Below, one piece after another: positions 1 through 6,118 of a stretch of 12,531 nucleotides of DNA. Under the pieces are notes generated by a model. That model had not been told where the DNA came from, searched no databases, and saw only the letters and a program-made list of their open reading frames with translations. The stretch comes from Peptococcaceae bacterium (lineage in GTDB: Bacteria > Bacillota > Desulfitobacteriia > Desulfitobacteriales > Desulfitobacteriaceae), in assembly GCA_031289815.1 (NCBI GenBank), contig JAITOS010000097.1:1-12531 (forward strand). Direction: 5' to 3'. A program made the translations under genes and the position numbers. The first letter of the stretch is position 1. The number at the start of each line of letters is the position of its first letter.

Positions 1-648
1 GGCGGACTGTTGCACGCCCCGGATATGTATATGGATAAGATCGTCGTGGGACCGGCGGCCAAGGGGAGCGTTCATCTGGACGCGCCGGTGGAAGAAAATT
101 TAAGCAATCTCGCCAAGGCTCTGGGAAAGGAGATGGACGACCTGACGGTCGTGATTCTGGATCGGGAAAGGCAGGAGGAGATCATTCAAAAGGCGCGGAA
201 GTGCGGCGCGCGTATTCGTCTGATCTCGGACGGCGACGTTTCACCGGCGGCGGCTTGCGCCCTGACGGGCAACGGGGTGGATATGATGCTGGGCGTGGGG
301 GGCGCGCCGGAGGGAGTGCTGGCGGCAGTAGCCATACGCTGTCTGGGCGGGGAAATGCAGGCCCGTTTGTGGCCGGAAAATGACGAGGACATCAAGCGCG
401 CCCAGGCGTTGGGGATTCAAGACGTCAACAAGCTGCTCACGATGGAGGATCTGGTTCGGGACGACGACGTGATTTTTGTGGCTACCGGGATTACAGAGGG
501 ACTGCTCCTGCCGGGGGTGACGTTTACGGCGCAGGGGGGATCGACCCACACCCTGTTAATGCGGGGAAAAACCGGGACGGTGAGATTTATTGAAGCGCGT
601 CATCGTTTTGATAAGAAACCGAAATACGCGATTAAAGGCGCGTATTAG
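1..648 (+). CDS. glpX: Class II fructose-1,6-bisphosphatase GlpX, 3' part (5' end outside window)
   Basis: Hydrolyses fructose 1,6-bisphosphate to fructose 6-phosphate in gluconeogenesis. The frame is open from the first base (GGLLHAPDMYMDKIVVGP) and runs to TAG at 646-648, giving about 215 residues. GlpX proteins are usually about 320-330 residues, so roughly the first third is missing. TTG at 10 is an internal Leu codon, not the start. Family landmarks visible are HAPDMYMDKIVVGP at the left edge, LISDGDVSPA, the glycine-rich GVGGAPEGVLAA, and a late THTLLMRGKTGTVRFIEARH segment. This is the metal-dependent GlpX fold, distinct from class I FBPase and from the class III enzyme Fbp. A small membrane peptide starts 8 nt after the stop. 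Identification is firm; only the length is unknown. Confidence 0.93.
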   Translation, partial: GGLLHAPDMYMDKIVVGPAAKGSVHLDAPVEENLSNLAKALGKEMDDLTVVILDRERQEEIIQKARKCGARIRLISDGDVSPAAACALTGNGVDMMLGVGGAPEGVLAAVAIRCLGGEMQARLWPENDEDIKRAQALGIQDVNKLLTMEDLVRDDDVIFVATGITEGLLLPGVTFTAQGGSTHTLLMRGKTGTVRFIEARHRFDKKPKYAIKGAY

Positions 649-656
649 GGGCGGCG

Positions 657-800
657 ATGCGTAGGGCCTTCCGCGTGTCCAAAATAGTCTTGCGTATCGT
701 TTTGGGCCTGATCATCTGGAGTGTTGTGATATTGGTCTCCATCGGCGTCATTGGCTTCGGGCCGGGTCTGTTTGACGCGGGTCCGGCGCCGAATTGGTAG
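657..800 (+). CDS. Small single-span membrane peptide (47 aa), unknown function
   Basis: An ATG-started frame of 47 residues ending in TAG lies in the gap after glpX. It has a basic N-terminus (MRRAFRVSKIVLR), then one hydrophobic stretch at about residues 10-33 (IVLRIVLGLIIWSVVILVSI), then a short Gly/Pro-rich tail ending GPAPNW. This is the layout of a one-pass membrane peptide with a positive-inside N-terminus. A purine-rich AGGGGCGG (647-654) precedes the ATG closely, so the ribosome site is plausible but not ideal. The gene lies between glpX and a second membrane-protein gene on the same strand, with no promoter visible between them. I do not recognise a family. Coding status rests on the hydrophobic pattern and clean spacing; conservation would decide. 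Confidence 0.55.
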   Translation: MRRAFRVSKIVLRIVLGLIIWSVVILVSIGVIGFGPGLFDAGPAPNW

Positions 801-818
801 CGCCGAGAGGGGGATGGT

Positions 819-1184
819 GTGCGTTTCATGACCAAGGGACGTTTGCAAGAGATACTGCTCAAATACAAGCTGCACCGGGCGGTTCTCGTCGCCGTGGGTG
901 CAGTTTGGTGTTTTGCTCTGGGGTCGCGTGTTTTCGTTCTGAGTGATTACGCGGCGGGCTGCCGGTTGACGATGTACCATTATCACCTGTATATCATTTT
1001 AGCGTATATGGCTCAAGCGATCAGCGTCGGCTGTTTTTTGCTGACGATTTTGCTGTGGATTTTTCATACCTGGAACAGGAAATGCCTGAAATGGATGATC
1101 CGTCTGAACGTTTATACCCTCCTTGTCGGCAGCTATTGTCTGGGAGTGACGCAAATTTTTCTCTATGCGCAGATTCGGCTGTAA
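819..1184 (+). CDS. Hypothetical integral membrane protein (121 aa)
   Basis: Start is taken as GTG 819, because GAGAGGGGG (804-813) sits 5 nt upstream; the in-frame ATG at 828 would be too far from it. The protein has a basic N-terminus and three hydrophobic stretches: about residues 19-42 (AVLVAVGAVWCFALGSRVFV), 57-80 (YIILAYMAQAISVGCFLLTI) and 96-117 (NVYTLLVGSYCLGVTQIFLY). Short basic loops (HTWNRKCLKWMIR) lie between the second and third. I find no catalytic or binding motif and recognise no family. It follows the 47-residue membrane peptide by 18 nt, so the two may be co-expressed. It is followed by a 21-bp palindrome and by the promoters of the next transcription unit. Confidence 0.6.
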   Translation: MRFMTKGRLQEILLKYKLHRAVLVAVGAVWCFALGSRVFVLSDYAAGCRLTMYHYHLYIILAYMAQAISVGCFLLTILLWIFHTWNRKCLKWMIRLNVYTLLVGSYCLGVTQIFLYAQIRL

Positions 1185-1187
1185 TGG

Positions 1188-1208
1188 AATTATCACCAGG
1201 TGATAATT
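1188..1208. repeat. Perfect 21-bp palindrome, operator-like
   Basis: Ten-base arms AATTATCACC and GGTGATAATT flank a single central A, starting 3 nt after the stop of the upstream membrane-protein gene and about 95 nt before the first carD-like promoter. Perfect symmetry with a one-base centre fits a dimeric repressor or activator site. As RNA it could fold as a 9-bp stem with a 3-nt loop, but no U-run follows, so it would be a poor terminator. I do not recognise the motif as a named operator. Confidence 0.5.
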
Positions 1209-1301
1209 TATTCACGAATCTTTCAACGAAGCAACTGGTAATATATGGTTGGCAGTTAAACTTGCAATCTTCACAGGCGCTAAGTTCAGCATAATAATTT
1301 A

Positions 1302-1331
1302 TTGACAGGTATTTTATAAATATGATATAAT
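1302..1331 (+). promoter_or_regulatory. Sigma-A-type promoter P1 of the carD-like gene
   Basis: TTGACA (1302-1307), an 18-bp spacer, then TATAAT (1326-1331): both hexamers are perfect matches. Transcription would start near 1338, giving a leader of about 55 nt before the TTG start. Confidence 0.8.
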
Positions 1332-1342
1332 CTAAAATCTTT

Positions 1343-1371
1343 TTGACCGGAATCCGGTTCCCTGTTATAAT
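1343..1371 (+). promoter_or_regulatory. Second, tandem sigma-A-type promoter P2 of the carD-like gene
   Basis: TTGACC (1343-1348), a 17-bp spacer, then TATAAT (1366-1371). Its -35 overlaps a palindrome with arms ACCGGA and TCCGGT around one A (1346-1358), which could let a regulator occlude P2 but not P1. Initiation near 1376-1378 would leave a leader of only about 17 nt, containing the GGGGGG ribosome site. Confidence 0.6.
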
Positions 1372-1393
1372 ATTTACAGGGGGGTGTGGCAAA

Positions 1394-1870
1394 TTGTTTC
1401 AGATTGGTGATAAAGTGGTATATCCTATGCATGGGGCTGGAGTCATCGAAGCGATTGAAGAACGGGAAGTTCTTGGCGAGACGAGGCGTTATTATGTAAT
1501 GCATTTGCCGGTAGGAAACATGAAAGTCTTTGTTCCTCTTGATAGTGTGCGCAATCTGGGCTTGCGGGGTGTGATCGCCGCCTCCGAGGTGGAACAGGTA
1601 TTGGACGTACTGGAAACGCGCCAAACATTCGTGGTTCAAGCCTGGAACCGGCGCTATCGGGCGAATTTGGAAAAAATCAAAGGAGGAAATATCATTGAAG
1701 TAGCGGAGGTTGTCAGCGCTTTGGCGCAGCGCGACAAGGAAAAGGGTCTTTCCACCGGCGAAAAGAAGATGTATGAAAACGCCTATCAAATCCTGATAAG
1801 CGAGTTGGTTCTCGCCGAAAATTTGGAGGAACAAGAGATAAAACAGAGATTAAATAAGATTCTGGCCTAA
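1394..1870 (+). CDS. CarD/CdnL-family transcriptional regulator (158 aa)
   Basis: Family members bind the RNA polymerase beta subunit through an N-terminal Tudor-like domain shared with Mfd (TRCF) and contact promoter DNA near the -10 element through a helical C-terminal domain, affecting open-complex stability. The start is TTG 1394, giving MFQIGDKVVYPMHGAGVIEA, the typical family N-terminus, with AGGGGGGTG (1378-1386) 7 nt upstream. A longer frame to ATG 1343 exists but its extra residues overlap promoter P2. The RNAP-interacting domain spans about residues 1-55 (VVYPMHGAGVI, VPLDSVRNLGLR). The rest is helical and charged, with a basic WNRRYRANLEKIKGG patch and an ELVLAENLEEQEIKQRLNKIL end. 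Length (158) is normal. It lies just before the PIN/TRAM gene, which has its own promoter. Confidence 0.88.
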   Translation: MFQIGDKVVYPMHGAGVIEAIEEREVLGETRRYYVMHLPVGNMKVFVPLDSVRNLGLRGVIAASEVEQVLDVLETRQTFVVQAWNRRYRANLEKIKGGNIIEVAEVVSALAQRDKEKGLSTGEKKMYENAYQILISELVLAENLEEQEIKQRLNKILA

Positions 1871-1883
1871 TTTCTGTTTAAAC

Positions 1884-1913
1884 TTGAATTCTCTCCTTCT
1901 TCTAAAGTATAAT
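1884..1913 (+). promoter_or_regulatory. Sigma-A-type promoter for the PIN/TRAM–ispD–ispF–gltX operon
   Basis: TTGAAT (1884-1889), an 18-bp spacer, then TATAAT (1908-1913). It lies between the stop of the carD-like gene (1870) and the AAGGAGG ribosome site (1944-1950) of the next gene, and no other strong promoter is seen before the end of gltX. Confidence 0.7.
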
Positions 1914-1958
1914 GAGGAAGAATTTCAGCCAAAATAAGGCTAGAAGGAGGTGATAAAG

Positions 1959-3149
1959 ATGATTCGCAATGTAATACGCGCTGTCGTCACCTTTGTTTTC
2001 GGTGGGCTCGGATTGTATATTGATTATGTCGTCGCGCGCTCTGACTCTGCATTGTTGAGTTCCTTGAGACTGGGTCTCCCCCCCGTTTGGAATTATATAT
2101 TCATGTCATTCTTGATCATCTTATTTGGTATGATCGGTTATTTCCTGGCTCCTGCGAGTATCAGGGGTGTACTGTCTCTTGTCCGCTGGTCGGAGGCAAG
2201 ACTGCAAAAGGTTCCTATGGTCGATTTGATGGGCGGCGCCTTGGGCGTGATTATTGGTCTGATTATCGCTAATTTATTGAGTACCGCCTTTAGGTCCATT
2301 CCGGTTCTTGGTTCGCTCTTGGCGGTGGTGTTAAGTCTCCTCCTCGGTTATTTGGGGTTGATCATCGGCTCAAGGCGAAAAGAAGATATGTTTGGCTTTT
2401 TTGCCAGGTTTTCCAAGTCAAGGGACAAAGGAGAAAAGAGCGAAAAGGCGGCGAAGGATAAAGCGGAAAAGAGCGTTCTGACGACGGAAGCGGCGGTTGG
2501 CGGGTGTAAAATTCTGGATACAAGCGTCATTATTGATGGCCGTATCGCTGATATTGTTCAGACCGGTTTCATTGAAGGGACGCTGCTGATCCCCGGTTTT
2601 ATTTTAGAAGAGCTGCGTCACATCGCTGATTCCTCAGAACTGCTGAGACGTAATCGGGGCCGACGGGGATTAGACATTTTAAATCAAATGTCCAAAGAAA
2701 CCCTGGTCAATATTCATATCCATGAACAGGATTTTGAGGATATCGTTGAAGTTGACAGTAAATTGGTGCGGCTGGGACAGGTCTTAGGCGCGCCGATCCT
2801 CACGAATGACTATAATCTGAATAAGGTAGCGGAGCTGCAAGGGGTGCAGGTACTCAATATTAATGAACTGGCCAATGCGGTAAAACCGATTGTTTTGCCT
2901 GGGGAAGAAATCCTCATCCAGATCATGAAAGAGGGTAAAGAACAAGGACAGGGGATCGCTTATTTGGATGATGGAACGATGATCGTAGTGGATGGCGGCC
3001 GCCGTTATATCGGGCAGCGTGTTGCCGTCTTGGTGACTTCTGTACTACAAACAGCCGCCGGCAGGATGATCTTTGCCAAACCAAAAGGAGCGTTTGAAAA
3101 AAAGCAAGTGGGGATGCCTTCGGTGGAAGAGGTTAACGCCTATGGATAG
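1959..3149 (+). CDS. yacL: PIN/TRAM-domain membrane protein, YacL family (396 aa)
   Basis: The start is ATG 1959, 8 nt after a perfect AAGGAGG; the in-frame GTG at 1950 overlaps that site. Four hydrophobic segments occupy about residues 5-25, 45-65, 87-107 and 113-135. A Lys/Glu/Ala-rich linker follows (about 148-175). A PIN ribonuclease-like domain comes next, with acidic residues D187 (KILDTSVIIDGR), E217/E218 (FILEELRH) and D284 (LTNDYNLNKVA). A C-terminal TRAM domain (about 315-385) contains GQGIAYLDDGTMIVVDGGRR. PIN domains are metal-dependent nucleases and TRAM is an RNA-binding module, so a membrane-tethered RNase is plausible, but the substrate is unknown. Position immediately before ispD matches B. 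subtilis yacL. Its last 8 nt overlap the ispD start, indicating coupling. Confidence 0.9.
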   Translation: MIRNVIRAVVTFVFGGLGLYIDYVVARSDSALLSSLRLGLPPVWNYIFMSFLIILFGMIGYFLAPASIRGVLSLVRWSEARLQKVPMVDLMGGALGVIIGLIIANLLSTAFRSIPVLGSLLAVVLSLLLGYLGLIIGSRRKEDMFGFFARFSKSRDKGEKSEKAAKDKAEKSVLTTEAAVGGCKILDTSVIIDGRIADIVQTGFIEGTLLIPGFILEELRHIADSSELLRRNRGRRGLDILNQMSKETLVNIHIHEQDFEDIVEVDSKLVRLGQVLGAPILTNDYNLNKVAELQGVQVLNINELANAVKPIVLPGEEILIQIMKEGKEQGQGIAYLDDGTMIVVDGGRRYIGQRVAVLVTSVLQTAAGRMIFAKPKGAFEKKQVGMPSVEEVNAYG

Positions 3150-3837
3150 AATAGGTGCGGTGATTCCAGCCGCCGGTGAAGGGAAGAGGATGCAGGCGGG
3201 AGTGAACAAACAATGGCTGGAATTGGCCGGTTTGCCTGTTTTGATCCATACGCTACGCATATTTCAGCAATCCGAGGGGATTGCTGAAATTGTTGTTGTA
3301 GGAGCCGCGAGCGAAAGGAGAAGGCTGGAAAAACTCGTTGAGGAAAATGATTTTTCCAAGGTCGCCGCGGTTGCCGAAGGCGGAGCCGAGCGTCAGGCGT
3401 CGGTATATGCGGGTCTGCAAGTTTTGAATAAACAGTTGCAGCGCGTCGTGATTCACGACGGCGCCAGACCGCTGCTGACCGCTGGCGGCTTGCGCCGGTT
3501 TTTGCGGGAGGCCGCTGATTTTGAAGCGGCCTTGATGGCGGTTGAGGTGAAGGATACCGTAAAAATCATTGACGCAGAAGGCTGGGTGCTGGAGACCCCG
3601 CTGCGAACCCGTCTGAAAGCCGTACAAACGCCGCAGGTGTTCTCGCGGTATTTGTTGGAGCAGGCCCATGAAAGAGCCGCGGTCGCCGGTTACGTGGGGA
3701 CGGACGACGCCTCGCTGCTGGAATGGCTGGGGATTCCGGTGAGAGTTTTAGCGGGAGAAATAACGAACATAAAGATAACGACGCCGGAGGATTTGTGGCT
3801 GGCGGAAATGATCTTGAATAAGAGATCAATTGAATGA
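3142..3837 (+). CDS. ispD: 2-C-methyl-D-erythritol 4-phosphate cytidylyltransferase IspD (231 aa)
   Basis: Transfers CMP from CTP to MEP, making CDP-ME in the non-mevalonate isoprenoid pathway; cytoplasmic. The start is ATG 3142 (MDRIGAVIPAAGEGKRM), which overlaps the yacL stop by 8 nt and has GGAAGAGG about 10 nt upstream. The frame is open further upstream, but only inside yacL. Motifs: the nucleotide-binding loop PAAGEGKRM (9-17) with K23, EGGAERQASV, HDGARP (105-110), VKDTVK, QTPQ, GYVGTDDASLLE (T187) and NIKITTPEDL near the end. Length is normal. The TGA stop overlaps the ATG of ispF (ATGA), placing two successive pathway genes under coupled translation, although IspE acts between them and is not in this window. 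Confidence 0.96.
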   Translation: MDRIGAVIPAAGEGKRMQAGVNKQWLELAGLPVLIHTLRIFQQSEGIAEIVVVGAASERRRLEKLVEENDFSKVAAVAEGGAERQASVYAGLQVLNKQLQRVVIHDGARPLLTAGGLRRFLREAADFEAALMAVEVKDTVKIIDAEGWVLETPLRTRLKAVQTPQVFSRYLLEQAHERAAVAGYVGTDDASLLEWLGIPVRVLAGEITNIKITTPEDLWLAEMILNKRSIE

Positions 3838-4346
3838 TTCATTGGGAGGTGGGCGCTATCAAGGTTGGTATTGGCTATGACGTTCATGCCCTGGTCGAAA
3901 ACAGAGCGCTCATCCTGGGCGGCGTTACTATTCCGTATGAATTGGGCTTGCAAGGGCATTCAGACGCGGACGTTCTGACGCACGCGATTATGGACGCGCT
4001 GTTGGGGGCGCTCGCTTTGGGTGATCTGGGAACCCATTTTCCGGATAGCGAGGAGAAATACCGAAACATTTCCAGCTTGTTTTTATTGGAACAGGTCGCC
4101 GCTCTCGTCAAGGGAAAGGGCTATAAGCTGGGTCATCTGGATAGCGTCATCATTGCCCAGCGCCCGATATTGGCCCCTTACATTCCGGCGATGCGTGAAA
4201 TTTTAGCGCGAATGCTTCAGGCGGAGCTGTCCGCCGTATCGGTGAAAGCGACCACCACGGAAAAACTGGGTTTTGAAGGGCGCGGCGAAGGAATCAGCGC
4301 CCAAGCGATCGTCAGTCTGATAAGGAGAGAGGAAACATGTCTGTGA
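3834..4346 (+). CDS. ispF: 2-C-methyl-D-erythritol 2,4-cyclodiphosphate synthase IspF (170 aa)
   Basis: Cyclises CDP-ME 2-phosphate to MEcPP with loss of CMP; functions as a trimer. Motifs: zinc ligands D16, H18 (GIGYDVHAL) and H50, the GHSDADVLTHAIMDALLGAL segment, LGTHFPDSEEKY, and VKATTTEKLGFEGRGEGI near the C-terminus. With ATG 3834 the protein is 170 residues, about 8-12 longer than usual, the surplus being an N-terminal MIHWEVGA. IspF normally begins M-(K/R)-VGIGYDVH, and the codon at that homologous position (3858) is ATC, preceded by a strong GGGAGGTG (3844-3851) at normal spacing. Translation may therefore start at ATG 3834 by coupling to ispD, or possibly at ATC 3858. The 3' end overlaps gltX by 10 nt. 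Confidence 0.95.
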   Translation: MIHWEVGAIKVGIGYDVHALVENRALILGGVTIPYELGLQGHSDADVLTHAIMDALLGALALGDLGTHFPDSEEKYRNISSLFLLEQVAALVKGKGYKLGHLDSVIIAQRPILAPYIPAMREILARMLQAELSAVSVKATTTEKLGFEGRGEGISAQAIVSLIRREETCL

Positions 4347-5785
4347 ATATTAGAACCCGGTTCGCTCCCAGCCCGACGGGGCCTTTGCATATCGGCGGCG
4401 CTCGTTCCGCGCTCTTTGATTATCTCATAGCGCGGAAGCTGGGCGGGACGTTTATTGTACGGAGTGAAGATACGGACCGGGAACGGTCGAGCGCCGCTTC
4501 GGAACAGAATATTTTAGAAGCCTTGCGCTGGCTTCATATCGATTGGGATGAGGGCATCGACGCCGGCGGCGCCTATGGTCCTTACCGCCAGACCGAGCGG
4601 CTGGCTCTGTATGGGCAGTATACCGAGCGTTTGCTGAAGGACGGCAAAGCCTATCATTGTTACTGTACGGAAGAAGAGCTGGAAGCGGAACGCCGCTCGC
4701 AATTGGCGCGGGGGGAGACGCCGCGTTATATCGGCGCCTGCCGTCATTTGACAGAGGAACAGAGAGCCGCATACGAGGCGGCGGGACGGAAAAAAGTCGT
4801 GCGTTTCCATGTGCCGGTAGGTGAGCAGCTGGTGGTGCGCGATTTGATTCGCGGCGAGGTGGTTTTCGACAGCGGCGGGATCGGTGATTTTATCATTGTG
4901 AAGTCAGACGGAATTCCCGTGTATAATTACGCGGTGGTCATCGACGATATTACCATGAATATTACGCACGTGATTCGGGGTGATGAACATCTCTCGAATA
5001 CGCCGCGTCAGCTGGTACTTTATCAGGCGTTGGGAGAACCGGCCCCGGTATTTGGTCATGTGTCCCTGATCCTGAATACGGAAGGGCATAAAATGAGCAA
5101 AAGAGACGGGGATACAGCCGTGCTGGATTACCGCGCCAAAGGCTATCTGCCGGAAGCGCTGGTGAACTTTGTCGTTTTGCTGGGCTGGTCGCCGTCGGAT
5201 GAACGGGAATTCTTTACGCTGGAGGAGTTGACGGAACAGTTCTCTCTGGAGCGCGTGGCGAAAAGTCCGGCGGTTTTTGATGTGAACAAGCTGAATTACA
5301 TCAACGCTCACTATCTCAAACAAGCGGATCCAGACCGCTTGGCCCACTTAGCGCTGCCGTATTTGCGGGAAGAGGGTTTATTTGTCGGCGAATTGACGGA
5401 CGAGGCTCAGCGCTGGATCAGGGATTTCGTGCAGGCGGTGCTGGATCATCTCGCCTATTTGGCGCAGGTGAAGGAGTATATTCATTATTTTACCGGCTCG
5501 GAAGTCCCGGCGGCCCAGGCGGAAGTGCAAGATATTTTAACCGGCGAACAAGCGCCGCAGGTCATTCGGCTCTTCAAGGACAAGATTCAGACGGCGGAAG
5601 ATCTGAGCGCGGAAGCGGTGAAAGGGATCATCAAAGCCGTGACCAAAGAACTGAAGCTTTCGGGGAAGCTGGTGTTCATGCCGCTGAGAGCGGCTTTGAC
5701 CGGTCAAATGCATGGGCCGGAGCTGTATCATATCGTTTCGCTTCTCGGACGGGAAAATGTTTTGAGACGGTTGGCGCGTTATTGA
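4337..5785 (+). CDS. gltX: Glutamyl-tRNA synthetase GltX (482 aa)
   Basis: Charges tRNA-Glu with glutamate; class I synthetase. The start is ATG 4337 after AAGGAGAGAGG (4322-4332), overlapping the ispF end by 10 nt. The N-terminal Rossmann fold carries the HIGH-type motif in FAPSPTGPLHIGGARSALF (HIGG at 18-21), followed by the typical SEDTDRERS. DGIPVYNYAVVIDD and the GDEHLSNTPRQ segment lie in the catalytic core. The KMSKS-type motif is KMSKR at 252-256 (GHKMSKRDGDTAV). The C-terminal helical anticodon-binding domain covers about 310-482. Length is normal for the bacterial enzyme. Whether it also charges tRNA-Gln (non-discriminating form) cannot be told here. It is the last gene before the cysE promoter, whose -35 overlaps its stop codon. 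Confidence 0.97.
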   Translation: MSVNIRTRFAPSPTGPLHIGGARSALFDYLIARKLGGTFIVRSEDTDRERSSAASEQNILEALRWLHIDWDEGIDAGGAYGPYRQTERLALYGQYTERLLKDGKAYHCYCTEEELEAERRSQLARGETPRYIGACRHLTEEQRAAYEAAGRKKVVRFHVPVGEQLVVRDLIRGEVVFDSGGIGDFIIVKSDGIPVYNYAVVIDDITMNITHVIRGDEHLSNTPRQLVLYQALGEPAPVFGHVSLILNTEGHKMSKRDGDTAVLDYRAKGYLPEALVNFVVLLGWSPSDEREFFTLEELTEQFSLERVAKSPAVFDVNKLNYINAHYLKQADPDRLAHLALPYLREEGLFVGELTDEAQRWIRDFVQAVLDHLAYLAQVKEYIHYFTGSEVPAAQAEVQDILTGEQAPQVIRLFKDKIQTAEDLSAEAVKGIIKAVTKELKLSGKLVFMPLRAALTGQMHGPELYHIVSLLGRENVLRRLARY

Positions 5786-5811
5786 CAAACGCCAGGGCAA
5801 TTGCTTATAAT
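5782..5811 (+). promoter_or_regulatory. Sigma-A-type promoter of the cysE–cysS T-box unit
   Basis: TTGACA (5782-5787), an 18-bp spacer, then TATAAT (5806-5811), both perfect hexamers. The -35 overlaps the TGA stop of gltX (5783-5785). Transcription would start near 5818, leaving a leader of about 300 nt before cysE. Confidence 0.82.
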
Positions 5812-5817
5812 GAAGTA

Positions 5818-6072
5818 TCCTGAAGACATAAAGAAAAAGGTAATGAGGGGAAGAGTACGGATAGGGAAGCCGCGTAGCGAGAGCAGGAAGGTGGAAGCTG
5901 CTTCGGTGAATATTCGGAAGTGCCTCCCCGAACCGGTTAAAAGAAGATGAGTATTTTACCCCGCCTGACCAGCGTTAAAGGGTTTGGAGGTTGGTATCGG
6001 CGGATATGGAATGATACCGTTAAACAGAGTGGAACCACGGATCCTTTCGTCTCTGGCGGAAGGATTTTTTTG
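5818..6072 (+). promoter_or_regulatory. T-box leader (tRNA-sensing riboswitch), putative Cys specifier
   Basis: The roughly 300-nt leader of cysE has the order of a T-box element. Stem I base: GGGGA (5847-5851) against TCCCC (5925-5929). Stem I inner motifs: AGTA (5854-5857), AGCGAGAG (5876-5883) and GGTGGAAG (5890-5897). The candidate specifier triplet TGC (5921-5923) is Cys, agreeing with the downstream genes. A later hairpin is GGTATC/GATACC (5993-5998 with 6013-6018). The T-box proper is AGAGTGGAACCACGG (6026-6040), immediately followed by the terminator. Uncharged tRNA-Cys pairing through its 3' end would favour the antiterminator and expression of cysE–cysS when Cys-tRNA is low. The T-box and terminator are clear; the specifier is inferred from position and gene context, and no detailed stem I fold was computed. 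Confidence 0.88.
6041..6071 (+). terminator. Conditional intrinsic terminator of the T-box
   Basis: The 9-nt arms ATCCTTTCG and CGGAAGGAT (one G-T wobble) enclose a 7-nt loop and are followed by seven T. The left arm abuts the T-box motif, so this hairpin excludes the antiterminator that uses AGAGTGG/CCAC. Confidence 0.85.
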
Positions 6073-6118
6073 TTGGCAATCCTCTTGGCTGTATGAGGGA
6101 GAAAGGCGGAAGGAATAG

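Noticed and set aside
1188..1208. Palindrome as an intrinsic terminator
   Set aside because: The loop would be only 3 nt and no U-run follows, so an operator is more likely.
1286..1834. 182-residue open frame on the minus strand opposite carD
   Set aside because: It is antisense to a clearly conserved gene and covers both promoters, with no recognisable motif.
3073..3141. Longer IspD starting at 3073
   Set aside because: The extra residues are an alternate reading of the end of the PIN/TRAM gene; the family N-terminus begins at ATG 3142.
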